Source: AB-137-C09 sp964645625 (GTDB lineage Bacteria > Pseudomonadota > Zetaproteobacteria > Mariprofundales > Mariprofundaceae). From it: a DNA stretch of 64,000 nucleotides. The notes beneath the pieces were generated by a model that did no database searches, was not told the origin of the DNA, and saw only the letters and a list, made by a program, of their open reading frames with translations. The stretch covers positions 1 through 64,000 of the forward strand of contig CAZYAI010000004.1 in NCBI GenBank assembly GCA_964645625.1, read 5' to 3'. Shown one piece after another: positions 52,947-62,245 of this stretch. Position numbers and translations under genes: made by a program. Within the stretch, counting starts at the first letter, position 1, and each line of letters starts with the position of its first letter.

Positions 52947-54010
52947 GCTAATAACTCTCCGCCCTCTGATAACTGTACCGTGCCAGGCATTAAATGATAA
53001 CGCTCTAACAATGTCACCGTATCAGCCAAAGAAAGCACGCAATCTTCCGAGCTAAAAGCCTTATTCAAGGCAGCACTTTGCTGATCTACATCGCCCACCA
53101 ACTCTGGCAACATAGGGCGAATAGCGTAATAATTACCACGCCGTATGGTATGAGGGCATTCTTCATCAGAGACCATAATCTCATGCATTTTTTCACCTGG
53201 TCGAATGCCCAAAACTTTAATTTCAATATTTCGATCACCAATCAGTGCTGAAGCCAAATTCGCCACCGTTGCTGCAGGTGCATCTGGCACCAAAGTTTCA
53301 CCAGGTAATGCCGTATGCAGGGCAGCAAACACCGTATCCACCGCTTGATCCAAACTAAGTAAAAAACGCGTCATGGCTGGTACAGTCAAAGTTACAGGAC
53401 CACCATTCGCTATTTGATCATGAAACAATGGAATAACCGAACCACGCGAAGCAAGCACATTACCATAACGCACACAGATAAAACGTGTGTTAGGAATCAA
53501 GACATTTGCCGAAGTAAACACGCGCTCTTGTACCGCCTTGGTCATTCCCATCACATTCACGGGTTTGGCTGCCTTATCGGTACTGATGCCAACCACGGTA
53601 TTTACAGGGTAATCGTGCTCACGAATGGCGCGCACAATATTCATCGCCCCCACGCAATTAGTCATCACTGCTTGATCGGGAAAATATTCACACGTAGGTA
53701 CTTGTTTCAATGCGGCAGCATTAATGACCACGTCCATTCCCCGAATCGCTGAACACACATCATGGAAGTCGCGCACATCACCAATACGAAATTCCAATGC
53801 TTGACGGAAATTATTAAAAATCACTTCATCCGTAGTCACCGTACGATTCAAATAAGCCATACGCATATCATGCTGCTTACCCTCATCACGGGATAAAACT
53901 ACGACTTTACGTGGTGTACCAAGTTCACCTGCTAACAAACGGCGCACCAGCACTTTGCCCATCGAACCTGTTCCGCCTGTCACCAACACGCATTTATCTT
54001 GAAGTATCAT
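52943..54010 (-). CDS. fnlA: UDP-GlcNAc 4,6-dehydratase/5-epimerase (FnlA/WbjB/CapE)
   Basis: A 355-residue extended SDR: nucleotide motif TGGTGSMGKVL, DVRDFHDVCSAI, INAAALKQVPTCEYFP and the STDKAAKPVNVMGMTKA stretch, with Met in place of the catalytic Tyr of typical SDR, as in the CapE/FlaA1 branch. It converts UDP-GlcNAc to 4-keto-6-deoxy-L-sugars, the first step to UDP-L-FucNAc or UDP-L-QuiNAc. It overlaps both neighbours. Confidence 0.9.
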   Translation of the reverse strand: MILQDKCVLVTGGTGSMGKVLVRRLLAGELGTPRKVVVLSRDEGKQHDMRMAYLNRTVTTDEVIFNNFRQALEFRIGDVRDFHDVCSAIRGMDVVINAAALKQVPTCEYFPDQAVMTNCVGAMNIVRAIREHDYPVNTVVGISTDKAAKPVNVMGMTKAVQERVFTSANVLIPNTRFICVRYGNVLASRGSVIPLFHDQIANGGPVTLTVPAMTRFLLSLDQAVDTVFAALHTALPGETLVPDAPAATVANLASALIGDRNIEIKVLGIRPGEKMHEIMVSDEECPHTIRRGNYYAIRPMLPELVGDVDQQSAALNKAFSSEDCVLSLADTVTLLERYHLMPGTVQLSEGGELLA

Positions 54011-54878
54011 TATCTTTTCCCTGTTGAAACTGTTGTGCTAACTCGCTTAACATTGCTAACCATGATGGCGGATAGTAACCAGTACGCTGGCAAAAACGAG
54101 AACCATCCAAACTGCGATCACAAACAAAGCTGTCATCAGCGGTGATCTCAATATCATCACGATGCAATAACCTTGCTAACATGTGCAACAACTCATATTT
54201 GTTGATCGGTGCACTCGCCACGTGATAGACGCCCGAAAGGTCGCTATGTTCACGCAATACAACATCAATAACACGCGCCATTTCCTGCGTTGTAAAACCC
54301 GAATAAATAGCCTTGGTAAAGCCCCGAACCACACCACGCTGTGCCAAAAACCATTCAATCAAACTTTGCTTACGCGCCAATTCTAGGCCAATAATTGAGG
54401 TACGCAGCGTAATCGCTCCTGGCGCATCGACCTCCCCCAATAATTTACTACGACCATATAAGTCACGAGCATCTTCAAGATCCGCTTCTGTGTAATACCC
54501 TTGCTTACCACTAAAAACGCAATCCGTGCTCAAATGAACCAAACGTATCCCTCGTTCAATACATAAACGATATAATTGATGCGGCAATAAAGCATTCACT
54601 GCAATACTAGGCTCCGCTTGATGGGCGGCATCACGCTGTTTAATAATCCCAACCGCATTAATAAGTGCATCAGGGCGCACAAGATCAATAGCCTTGCGCA
54701 CAGCATCCACATCCAGCACATCTACATGATCGATACTATTTTTATCATGGAATAAACCATAAGCGGCATAATCAAGTAAACCGCGACGCAGAGAAACAAA
54801 GACATCGTGTTGTTTCTGCCAAGAGCGCAATAACTGATGCCCTAGCATGCCATCGCCACCCAGTATCAATATACGCAT
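53994..54878 (-). CDS. RmlD-like sugar nucleotide reductase (QnlA/WbvR-like)
   Basis: A 294-residue SDR of the dTDP-4-dehydrorhamnose reductase type: ILGGDGMLGHQLL, INAVGIIKQRDAA, LSTDCVFSGKQGYYTEAD and YGRSKLLGE. The L-FucNAc pathway uses the longer FnlB/CapF with a cupin tail; a shorter RmlD-like reductase at this place is typical of UDP-L-QuiNAc synthesis. This points to L-QuiNAc but does not prove it. Start is ATG 54878, right after the previous stop, with AGGGGA before it. Confidence 0.85.
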   Translation of the reverse strand: MRILILGGDGMLGHQLLRSWQKQHDVFVSLRRGLLDYAAYGLFHDKNSIDHVDVLDVDAVRKAIDLVRPDALINAVGIIKQRDAAHQAEPSIAVNALLPHQLYRLCIERGIRLVHLSTDCVFSGKQGYYTEADLEDARDLYGRSKLLGEVDAPGAITLRTSIIGLELARKQSLIEWFLAQRGVVRGFTKAIYSGFTTQEMARVIDVVLREHSDLSGVYHVASAPINKYELLHMLARLLHRDDIEITADDSFVCDRSLDGSRFCQRTGYYPPSWLAMLSELAQQFQQGKDNDTSR

Positions 54879-54879
54879 G

Positions 54880-56091
54880 TTATCCCCTATGCACGTTTTG
54901 CATCCATTGCAACAACTGATCAATCAACTGTTCCTGTTGAAACGTCTCTTCAAAATATCGACGCGCTGATAACGCCATCGTTGTGCGTTGTTCAGAAGGC
55001 ATATTGTACAATTGCAATACCGCATCTGCTAACGCAGCATCATCTTCGGCTGCCACAGCGATGCCACCACCACTCTGCTTAACCACTGTTGCACCTTCGC
55101 CGTTTAAGGCTGCTAATATAGGCTTACCACAAGCAAGATAAGACTGAACCTTACTAGGAATCGTTTGAGCAAAAACAGGGTCAGCTTTTAAAGTTACCAA
55201 CAACGCATCCGCTTGCGCAAAAAAGCTAGGCATACTGCTTGTCGGATGGCGACCAAGAAAATGCACACATGTTTGCAAGCCTTGGTCTTGCACCGCTTCT
55301 TGCATCCATGCCATACGCCGTCCATCACCAATCATCACCCACTGAATATCTGCCACATGACGCAAACGCGCTGCTGCTGCAACAATGGTTAGCAACGATT
55401 GCGCCTCCCCCATATTACCAGCAAACATCACCACAAATCCTGCTGGCACTTGTCTTTTCTTCGGGGCTGCCACAGGAAGGAAGCTAGACTCTGCCCAATT
55501 AGGGAAGTAGCGCACATCCTCTCGCCGCGCTCCTGCTGCTACCGCTGGTTCAATAAACGCCCGTGATTGCACCAACACCAAATCACAACGCTGATAAATC
55601 CAACGTACCACATGCCCAACCCAGCGAAGTACACGCGGTGAACGTACCGCCCCAGCCGCAGCAAGACTTTCTGGCCACAAATCTTGCACCCAAAAAATCA
55701 TCGGTGCGCGCCGCAAATAACGCAGCATGGCGGCTGGAATTCCCACCGTAAACGGCGAAGGCTCGTAAGTAAAAATCACATCATAGTCATCACGACACCA
55801 AAACGGAGCTAAAACACAGGCACTAAACACAAAGCTGGCGTAATTCAATGCCAATTGCCATCCCTTACCCGCAGCTCGGCGCAGCGTAGGTACACGGACG
55901 ATTCGTACACCTTGCCAATCCTCATCCCCAATCGAACCATAACCGTAACCATTCATCCATTCGCCCTTGGGGTAATTCGGCAGCCCAGTCAGCACAGTCA
56001 CCTGATGCCCACGCGCTTTTAACTCCAAGGCAAGATCATTGATACGGAATTGCTCGGGATAGAAATAATGTGTTACGATGAGGATATGCAT
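54880..56091 (-). CDS. wbuB: Glycosyltransferase family 4, WbuB-like
   Basis: A 403-residue GT4 enzyme. It begins HILIVTHYFYPEQFRINDLA and has LPNYPKGEW, FWVQDLWPESL and MFAGNMGEAQSL, all found in the WbuB/WbjE group that adds L-FucNAc or L-QuiNAc to the lipid-linked sugar. Such genes normally sit beside the fnlA pathway genes, as here. It overlaps the next upstream gene by 19 bases. Confidence 0.87.
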   Translation of the reverse strand: MHILIVTHYFYPEQFRINDLALELKARGHQVTVLTGLPNYPKGEWMNGYGYGSIGDEDWQGVRIVRVPTLRRAAGKGWQLALNYASFVFSACVLAPFWCRDDYDVIFTYEPSPFTVGIPAAMLRYLRRAPMIFWVQDLWPESLAAAGAVRSPRVLRWVGHVVRWIYQRCDLVLVQSRAFIEPAVAAGARREDVRYFPNWAESSFLPVAAPKKRQVPAGFVVMFAGNMGEAQSLLTIVAAAARLRHVADIQWVMIGDGRRMAWMQEAVQDQGLQTCVHFLGRHPTSSMPSFFAQADALLVTLKADPVFAQTIPSKVQSYLACGKPILAALNGEGATVVKQSGGGIAVAAEDDAALADAVLQLYNMPSEQRTTMALSARRYFEETFQQEQLIDQLLQWMQNVHRG

Positions 56092-57203
56092 GTTTCAAAC
56101 ATCTTTATATGCCGTTTAGCAGCCCATTGCCAAGTGTAATGGTCGCGAGCAAAAGCTTGCCCACGTTGCCCCATGGTGTTTCTTGCAGAGCAATCATAAC
56201 GCAACACTTCACGCAAACGACGTGCCAACGATTCACTATTGGCTTCTGCTAACAAAGCAGCACCAGCCTCTTCCATATGGTCAAAACCACATTGATCCGT
56301 CAAAACTACTGGCGATGCACAAATAGCAGCCTCCAAAGCAACAATCGACATCGCTTCCTTACGCGAAGGAATAACCGTAACAAGTGCATGATGATAAGCA
56401 GCAGACTTCTCACCGCCCCTCACAACACCAGGAAAGTGAATGCGTGACTGAAGCCCCGCTGCTAAAGCTTGTTGTTCAAGCTCCATGCGTTGACCACCAT
56501 CAGGGCCTGCCAGAACCAAATCAACCATAGGGAAATCTTGAGCAAGCGATGCAAATGCCTGCAACAGCAAGTCTGCACCCTTAATAGGATTCAAGCGACC
56601 AACAAAAAGTATATAGTCCCGATCACCCAAGTTTGCCTGATGACGAAATTGCCTCACATCCTGGCAACGAAAGTCATCGGCATTCACGCCATTAGGAATG
56701 TGTTCGATCTTTGTTTCGGATACGCCCTCATTATACAATAAACCTCGTTCATGCTCAGCAATAACAATAGCCGCAGATGATTGTCGCAAGATGTTCCGAC
56801 CAATCAGCGTACGGTAGAGACGCTTCTGAGCTCCAGAACGCCCGAAAAGGGTTAATGCACCAGCAGGGCAAACAACATAGGGGGTATGTGTCAAACACGC
56901 CATGATATACATCAAAGCATTGATCACCGTCCAATGATTCATTAAATGAATAACATCAGCCCATCGCGCTTGCCTGTACATCAACAACAAATAAGGTGCA
57001 GGTAAATACCAACGCCGATTCAAACATGGAATTTCAATCACGTCGGCATCTTTTTGACCATGACCATCGGGGCTATGCAAGCAAAGAATGCGCGATTGTA
57101 CGTCAGGCATCTGTTTCATACAGCGATGCAATTGCCATACTCGCTCCACTGTACCGCCACCATGAACCGCATCCAAATTCATATTAACATGAAGAACTTT
57201 CAT
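56073..57203 (-). CDS. Glycosyltransferase family 4
   Basis: A 376-residue GT4 enzyme with GT-B fold: VNMNLDAVHGGGTVERVWQL near the N-terminus, IPNGVNADDF, ILFVGRLNPIKGADLLL, and the EAMSIVALEAAICASPVVLTD nucleotide-sugar site with EX7E. Donor and acceptor cannot be read from sequence. Confidence 0.9.
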   Translation of the reverse strand: MKVLHVNMNLDAVHGGGTVERVWQLHRCMKQMPDVQSRILCLHSPDGHGQKDADVIEIPCLNRRWYLPAPYLLLMYRQARWADVIHLMNHWTVINALMYIMACLTHTPYVVCPAGALTLFGRSGAQKRLYRTLIGRNILRQSSAAIVIAEHERGLLYNEGVSETKIEHIPNGVNADDFRCQDVRQFRHQANLGDRDYILFVGRLNPIKGADLLLQAFASLAQDFPMVDLVLAGPDGGQRMELEQQALAAGLQSRIHFPGVVRGGEKSAAYHHALVTVIPSRKEAMSIVALEAAICASPVVLTDQCGFDHMEEAGAALLAEANSESLARRLREVLRYDCSARNTMGQRGQAFARDHYTWQWAAKRHIKMFETCISSS

Positions 57204-57259
57204 TCACTCTGCCTTTGATAAAAAGCGCAACCAAGTTTGTATTAAAACCTATATTCCCA

Positions 57260-58168
57260 TTATTTTTTTATCCGTACTGCAGAAAAACAACTTAGCAACA
57301 AACAAAGCCATGCATACATAGACAATGGGTTTTCTTGAATAGCCGAAAAAAAATAACGCCAAGCTTTCACATCATTATTTTTAATCAACAGTTTCCCAAC
57401 ATATAAATTATAGCCAAAAGAACCTGAACCAGATAGTTGATATTCTTTTTTCAAATCTTCTTGTTCCTTTTCACTAACGCTTAATTTCATCACTTCTTTA
57501 CGTATTTGTTGACGCAGTAAACGATTAAAACGTCGTGATTTTTGACTCATAGATGAAGGATGTAACCGATAATACATTAAAGGTTCAGTAAGATTAGCAA
57601 CAGCACCAAAATTCAACATGCTATTAAACAAGACAGCATCTTCACCGCCATAGCGCATATCAGTCATATATCCCCCTGCTTGTTGAAATGTCGACAATCT
57701 AAATAAGACACTGGGATGAATACAAGGTGTTTCAGGAAGAGGAGAATTTTCCTTTTCATAAGAAGGCTTATGAATAAGCCCCAAGGTATGACCTTCAGCA
57801 TCTATGCACATTGCTGCACTACCAACTATCACAACATTAGAATGGGCACACAAATACGCATATTCTTTTTCTAATCGGTCAGGGAAACAAATATCATCAG
57901 GATCCATACGTGCAATCAAATCTGCTCTCGCCGATGCAATTGCGGCATTTAATGCTGCTGCCAAACCTTGGTTTGATTGATACATATAACGAATGCGTGA
58001 ATCACTGTATGTTTTTACAATATCAGCACCATCATCAATTGAGCCATCATCAATAATAATAAGTTCAAAATCTGTAAATGTCTGATTAAGGACGCTGTCT
58101 ATAGCCAGTTTTAAATACTTTGCACTATTGTAAATAGACATCACAACACTGATTTTTGGTTGATTCAT
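57260..58168 (-). CDS. Glycosyltransferase family 2
   Basis: A 302-residue GT2 enzyme. It has ISVVMSIYNSAKYLKLAIDSVL, IIIDDGSIDDG and MDPDDI as the metal-binding DxD region, followed by the CIHPSVLFR and GGEDAVLF motifs of bacterial polysaccharide GT2s. The ATG at 58168 overlaps the upstream stop (ATGA) and has AGGAG 8 bases before it, so I prefer it to the ATG at 58189. Confidence 0.88.
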   Translation of the reverse strand: MNQPKISVVMSIYNSAKYLKLAIDSVLNQTFTDFELIIIDDGSIDDGADIVKTYSDSRIRYMYQSNQGLAAALNAAIASARADLIARMDPDDICFPDRLEKEYAYLCAHSNVVIVGSAAMCIDAEGHTLGLIHKPSYEKENSPLPETPCIHPSVLFRLSTFQQAGGYMTDMRYGGEDAVLFNSMLNFGAVANLTEPLMYYRLHPSSMSQKSRRFNRLLRQQIRKEVMKLSVSEKEQEDLKKEYQLSGSGSFGYNLYVGKLLIKNNDVKAWRYFFSAIQENPLSMYAWLCLLLSCFSAVRIKK

Positions 58169-59109
58169 CGCAGATACTCCTGCAACCATGTTAAGGTGCG
58201 TTGCAGACCATCATCAAATGCAGTTCTGGGAGACCAACCTAGCTGTCGTAGGCGCGTACAATCCAATACGTTTCTTTGCACATCAAAAGAGCGAGCTGGC
58301 GCAATATTCACCTGAACATCAATACCAATATCTGCAAGCAAAGGTCTCATGGCTTGGATAACATCCAAATTACTGCGTCCAATGGATGATCCTATATTAT
58401 AAACCGTACTGCATTCACCACCATTCAATACAAACAACAAACCTTCAATCAAATCATCAATATAAATATAATCTCGCACAGTTCCCTGTGAGCCAAATAT
58501 ACTGATCGCCTTGTGTTGCAGAGCCATAGCCATCGCTGTAGCAATAAAACCTTGACCTGAAAATGGTCGCTGCCCTTCACCATAAGGGTTAGCAGGTCGC
58601 ACACAAACAACATTAAGACCTCGCGTTACAGCATAAAGGTAAGCATATTTTTCCAACGTTAATTTAGTCACACCATAAGGTGAGATAGGATGCGTAGGAT
58701 GATCTTCGCTGATAAAGTCATCCTGCGCTTCGCCATATACAGTTCCACCTGAAGAAACGAGCATCAACCTTGCACCATGCTTTGCCACGATCTCAAACAA
58801 TTGCACTGCTGGCCGCAGGTTCTGCACAAGATCAGCCAATGGGTCATCAAAAGATGTATTCGGTACTGTTGCATAAGCCAGATGTATGACTTCATCATGC
58901 TCTGCCACCAATTCATCAACTATTTTTTTATCGGAAAAATCGCCAACTACATAAGTTATTTGCTCATGTAAAAACCGATCTAACAAGGCCGATCTATCTA
59001 GCACAGTTACTTGCCTACCTGAAATAACAAGCCGAGTTACTAAGTGAACGCCTATAAAACCGCCGCCACCAATCACAAGGGCTTTCAAAGCAGGTTCTTT
59101 TTTATCCAT
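58165..59109 (-). CDS. NAD-dependent sugar epimerase/dehydratase
   Basis: A 314-residue extended SDR related to UDP-glucose 4-epimerase: ALVIGGGGFIGVHLVTRL, HLAYATVPNTSF, VSSGGTVYGE, and catalytic Tyr/Lys in SPYGVTKLTLEKYA. The substrate is a nucleotide sugar, possibly UDP-GlcNAc or UDP-Glc. I set the start at ATG 59109 (GAAGG upstream) instead of 59133, which lies inside the preceding gene. Confidence 0.87.
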   Translation of the reverse strand: MDKKEPALKALVIGGGGFIGVHLVTRLVISGRQVTVLDRSALLDRFLHEQITYVVGDFSDKKIVDELVAEHDEVIHLAYATVPNTSFDDPLADLVQNLRPAVQLFEIVAKHGARLMLVSSGGTVYGEAQDDFISEDHPTHPISPYGVTKLTLEKYAYLYAVTRGLNVVCVRPANPYGEGQRPFSGQGFIATAMAMALQHKAISIFGSQGTVRDYIYIDDLIEGLLFVLNGGECSTVYNIGSSIGRSNLDVIQAMRPLLADIGIDVQVNIAPARSFDVQRNVLDCTRLRQLGWSPRTAFDDGLQRTLTWLQEYLR

Positions 59110-59122
59110 TACATCCAAGCCT

Positions 59123-60001
59123 TCACATAACAAGCCATTCTGCTGGAATCAAATCATCCGTCCGATTGCCATTCGCAAACCACTGTTTTGGTGCTATGAC
59201 AATTTTATCCAAGCGAGTGTTCAGCCATGCTCCCCACCAACTAAACGAACTATTGGCAATAATGTGATGATGACAAAGACTCATTAATTGCATATCACAA
59301 TAGCTATTACTTCCCTTGTTATGGTCGATATAAGTAGCGGGAAAGCTCAGTTTCAAATGTTCTCTACACCATTCAATATCGTCAGAAAAAATAAAGAACG
59401 ATGGAGCGACAGTATTCTGTGCTATATATAAAATCGCATCCCTATAATAGTCGAGAGGGCAGAGTCCATGAGTATGGTTCGTATTAGCATCTGAAGCATA
59501 ATCTCCCCGACGAACATGCAAACTCACCGAATTAACTTCTGTCATCTGTTGCGCTAAATCGAGGTTCACTCCCTTCAAAAGATGATTAAACTTAAAGTCT
59601 TGCCGAATAATATTTTCAATGGGTTTGAAATATCTTTCTGATTGCCAATATCCAGAAAGGTAACAACCCTCATTAATCTCGGCGAATCTAGACCAGTAAT
59701 GAAAATGCGGTTCAATCATAACACGATGACCTCTCGCCCACTTCAATGACCTCTTCATCAACAATCGTCTCACACTCGAAAAACTTCGCCAACCAAGTAG
59801 AGCTTGCATCTGACTGCGCGTAGCAACGTTCACTTCGCATTGAAACACATTAGATAGTTCAAACCCTTGATGCAGTTGGTAACCAGAAAAACCATCAAGA
59901 TCCAGAAAAAATGTATCGTGTAAACGATGCGACAGAGCTCGCCCTGTAGCGTATTGAAACATTTGATTTCCGAGCCCACCGATAATCTGAGAAACAATCA
60001 C
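59123..60001 (-). CDS. Alpha-1,2-fucosyltransferase family protein (GT11)
   Basis: A 292-residue GT11 enzyme with all the family motifs: IIGGLGNQMFQYATGRAL, SLHVRRGDY near residue 160 (GDP-fucose binding HxRRxD) and HHIIANSSFSWWGAWL near 245. It should add fucose in 1,2-linkage from GDP-L-fucose. Genes for GDP-fucose synthesis (gmd, fcl) are not in the window. It overlaps the FkbM-type gene (ATGA). Confidence 0.92.
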   Translation of the reverse strand: MIVSQIIGGLGNQMFQYATGRALSHRLHDTFFLDLDGFSGYQLHQGFELSNVFQCEVNVATRSQMQALLGWRSFSSVRRLLMKRSLKWARGHRVMIEPHFHYWSRFAEINEGCYLSGYWQSERYFKPIENIIRQDFKFNHLLKGVNLDLAQQMTEVNSVSLHVRRGDYASDANTNHTHGLCPLDYYRDAILYIAQNTVAPSFFIFSDDIEWCREHLKLSFPATYIDHNKGSNSYCDMQLMSLCHHHIIANSSFSWWGAWLNTRLDKIVIAPKQWFANGNRTDDLIPAEWLVM

Positions 60002-60732
60002 ACTTTATTCCAACGATTCAACCACTGTCGTCGATCAATAAATATAGTATTTATAAAAGTATCCGCATATGGGAAATAACCCTTATCTTTCATAAGTTCA
60101 ATAATCGCATTGAATTTTTCAGGCTCTTCTTCTGTTTCATAACTGATAGTCTCTACACAAACACAAGTTGGTCTAAACCGATCCCAATCAAGTGCCTCTA
60201 AAATAGCTTGATCAAGCCCTTCAACATCAATATTCATAAAATCAATGACCCCAGCTTGTTGAAGAAGCTCATTCACTCCCTGAAGTTTAACCTGTATAGT
60301 TTCGTTTAGTTGATGCCCCATTTCGACATAACGTGTCATCTCTTGATGAGAAAAAGTATTGAGTGTTGGAGGATCCATAACATAAAAATCAGCGATACTT
60401 TCACCAGTAAAATGCACACCACATTCCACAACTGAGTCTCTTGGGCGCTTACTTCGCAAAAGCTTCGCATAATAAGGGTCTGGCTCAACGAGAACACCTT
60501 CACCACCCAATTGATATAGAAATGCTGTATTTGATAAATGAAAAGGGTGATTAGCACCTATATCTAGATAACGCATAGGACGCTTGCCATGTATAAGCTC
60601 TAAAACAAAAGCTATGATCAAGTCTTCTCCACATTGAGAATAAGAAGACTTTCGAAAAAAAACAGCTGGCTGACGTGACCTCATTCGAGACCTTAATTTT
60701 GCTGATAAAAAGCGTTTAAGAAAACTATGCAA
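59998..60732 (-). CDS. FkbM-family methyltransferase
   Basis: A 244-residue SAM-dependent methyltransferase of the FkbM type: SQCGEDLII, YLDIGANHPFHLSNT, GVLVEPDP, then DFMNIDVEGLDQAILEALDW. It probably O-methylates a sugar of the polysaccharide. The start is TTG at 60732 with AGAGGAG before it; there is no good ATG. Confidence 0.85.
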   Translation of the reverse strand: MHSFLKRFLSAKLRSRMRSRQPAVFFRKSSYSQCGEDLIIAFVLELIHGKRPMRYLDIGANHPFHLSNTAFLYQLGGEGVLVEPDPYYAKLLRSKRPRDSVVECGVHFTGESIADFYVMDPPTLNTFSHQEMTRYVEMGHQLNETIQVKLQGVNELLQQAGVIDFMNIDVEGLDQAILEALDWDRFRPTCVCVETISYETEEEPEKFNAIIELMKDKGYFPYADTFINTIFIDRRQWLNRWNKV

Positions 60733-60747
60733 AAGATACTCCTCTTC

Positions 60748-61458
60748 TTAATTCTTCACAGCAATGCAGTGCCAACCAAAACAAGCTAAATCATCTGCTT
60801 GCCGCCCCCGCCCTCGCAACAAAAAATAAAGGACACTAAATCCTGATATCAGATAAGCTAAAGGCCAACACCAGTCACCATATTGCCGCGCCATAGATGG
60901 CAACCTTAAAGTTTCTTGCTTAGCGATAGAAAACCAATCACCATTAGGAATTAGTTTTTGAATCTCAAAATTTCGAAGAGGAAGGTGGTACTCATACCAA
61001 TAGCGACTAAACCCCGATGCGTAATGATAAGGAGCAAAATGCACAAACGAAGCAAATGGAGCTGTAATAATTAACCTCCCTCCAGGTTTCAACAATCGGC
61101 AAAACTCATCAAGTGCAGCCAATGCATCTGGCAAATGCTCAAATACCTCACTGCACAAAATAACATCAAAAGAAGCTTCTGGTTCAGGAATATTTACAAT
61201 ATCACAAACAATATCAATATTACTGGTGTCCCATACACCTGTTTGCAACCCCTGCTCATCGCCTATTCCCTCATACTGACAAAAGTCTTGAGATATATAT
61301 TGCAAATGCGAGCATAGTGGCTTATTACGCAACTGACCTGCCCCAGCATCAAGTAATCTCAAACCAGCAGGCAATGCAGCTAATGTTTCTGCTAGCCACT
61401 GATTTCGACTCTCCTCATTATGATTAACTCCAATCATTCTGCGTATAACTGCTTTCAA
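60748..61458 (-). CDS. Class I SAM-dependent methyltransferase
   Basis: About 236 residues with a Methyltransf_11-type fold: LRLLDAGAGQLRNKP, FDVILCSEVFEHLPDALAALDEFCRLLKPGGRLIITAPF. A hydrophobic helix near the C-terminus (WPLAYLISGFSVLYFLL) may hold it at the membrane. The start is uncertain: TTG 61458 has GAGG before it and lies just after the preceding stop; ATG 61437 and GTG/TTG near 61497 are alternatives. Confidence 0.8.
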   Translation of the reverse strand: MKAVIRRMIGVNHNEESRNQWLAETLAALPAGLRLLDAGAGQLRNKPLCSHLQYISQDFCQYEGIGDEQGLQTGVWDTSNIDIVCDIVNIPEPEASFDVILCSEVFEHLPDALAALDEFCRLLKPGGRLIITAPFASFVHFAPYHYASGFSRYWYEYHLPLRNFEIQKLIPNGDWFSIAKQETLRLPSMARQYGDWCWPLAYLISGFSVLYFLLRGRGRQADDLACFGWHCIAVKN

Positions 61459-61468
61459 AAACTCAACC

Positions 61469-62245
61469 TCACTGCTTAATAAAAGTAAAAACACCAAGAG
61501 CGTAACGATTTTTCCCCAACCTTGCTATTTCAAGCGCAATATCATTAGCCTCTTGCAATACTCCACCAAGTTGCACTGAAGAAAAGCTCTTCAAGAGCAG
61601 CCCTTGTTCCGCAGCTAATTGAACAAGCTTTTGTGGATCAAAAACACGCTGGCCATTAAACTCTACTCGTTCTAGACCTATTGGTGAGGATAAATAAAAT
61701 ACTCCACCAGGTTTTAGAATTTTCACCATATTATGTAAACCTATAATATGCCCTTCAGGATTAATAGGGTCACCATAGCGTCCTAACCCAAAATGCTCCA
61801 ATGCGTGCAAACAGGATAACGAATCACAATAACTCTCGGGCACATCAATTGGATTCATTAAATCAGCCTGACGAAAAACCATACCTGGAACATTTGACGT
61901 TATAGGGCGTATGTCAAATATCTCAATTTCACGAAAACTTGCCACATGCGCGGCAAAACCATCGACTCTAGATCCAATATCAACATGTCTGTTAGGGTTG
62001 GTGCTAAAAACCTGCTGGGCAACATAAAGATCTTGCCAAAAGTATTCACCACTGGCTGTACCACCTTCCTCACACCAATCATGCAAACAAGGAAAAAATG
62101 TCACCTTACCAGAATAATTTTTACGAAAAGAAAACCAATCATTAACATAACGTGGAATCCCTAATAAAGATTGAATAAAACGTCTCGCATCCAAACCAAA
62201 TTGAGCACTCATCAACCAATATATCTTTTTTAAGAGATTAAACAC
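61469..62245 (-). CDS. DUF268-domain protein, methyltransferase-like
   Basis: A 258-residue protein with the DUF268 signature: HVDIGSRVDGFAAHVASF, IFDIRPI, QADLMNPIDVPESYCDSLSCLHALEHFGLGRYGDP, and KPGGVFYLSSPIG. The layout is that of a Rossmann methyltransferase, with a weak SAM motif. It is common in polysaccharide clusters. The start is GTG at 62245 with GAGGT before it, overlapping the flippase stop. Confidence 0.85.
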   Translation of the reverse strand: MFNLLKKIYWLMSAQFGLDARRFIQSLLGIPRYVNDWFSFRKNYSGKVTFFPCLHDWCEEGGTASGEYFWQDLYVAQQVFSTNPNRHVDIGSRVDGFAAHVASFREIEIFDIRPITSNVPGMVFRQADLMNPIDVPESYCDSLSCLHALEHFGLGRYGDPINPEGHIIGLHNMVKILKPGGVFYLSSPIGLERVEFNGQRVFDPQKLVQLAAEQGLLLKSFSSVQLGGVLQEANDIALEIARLGKNRYALGVFTFIKQ

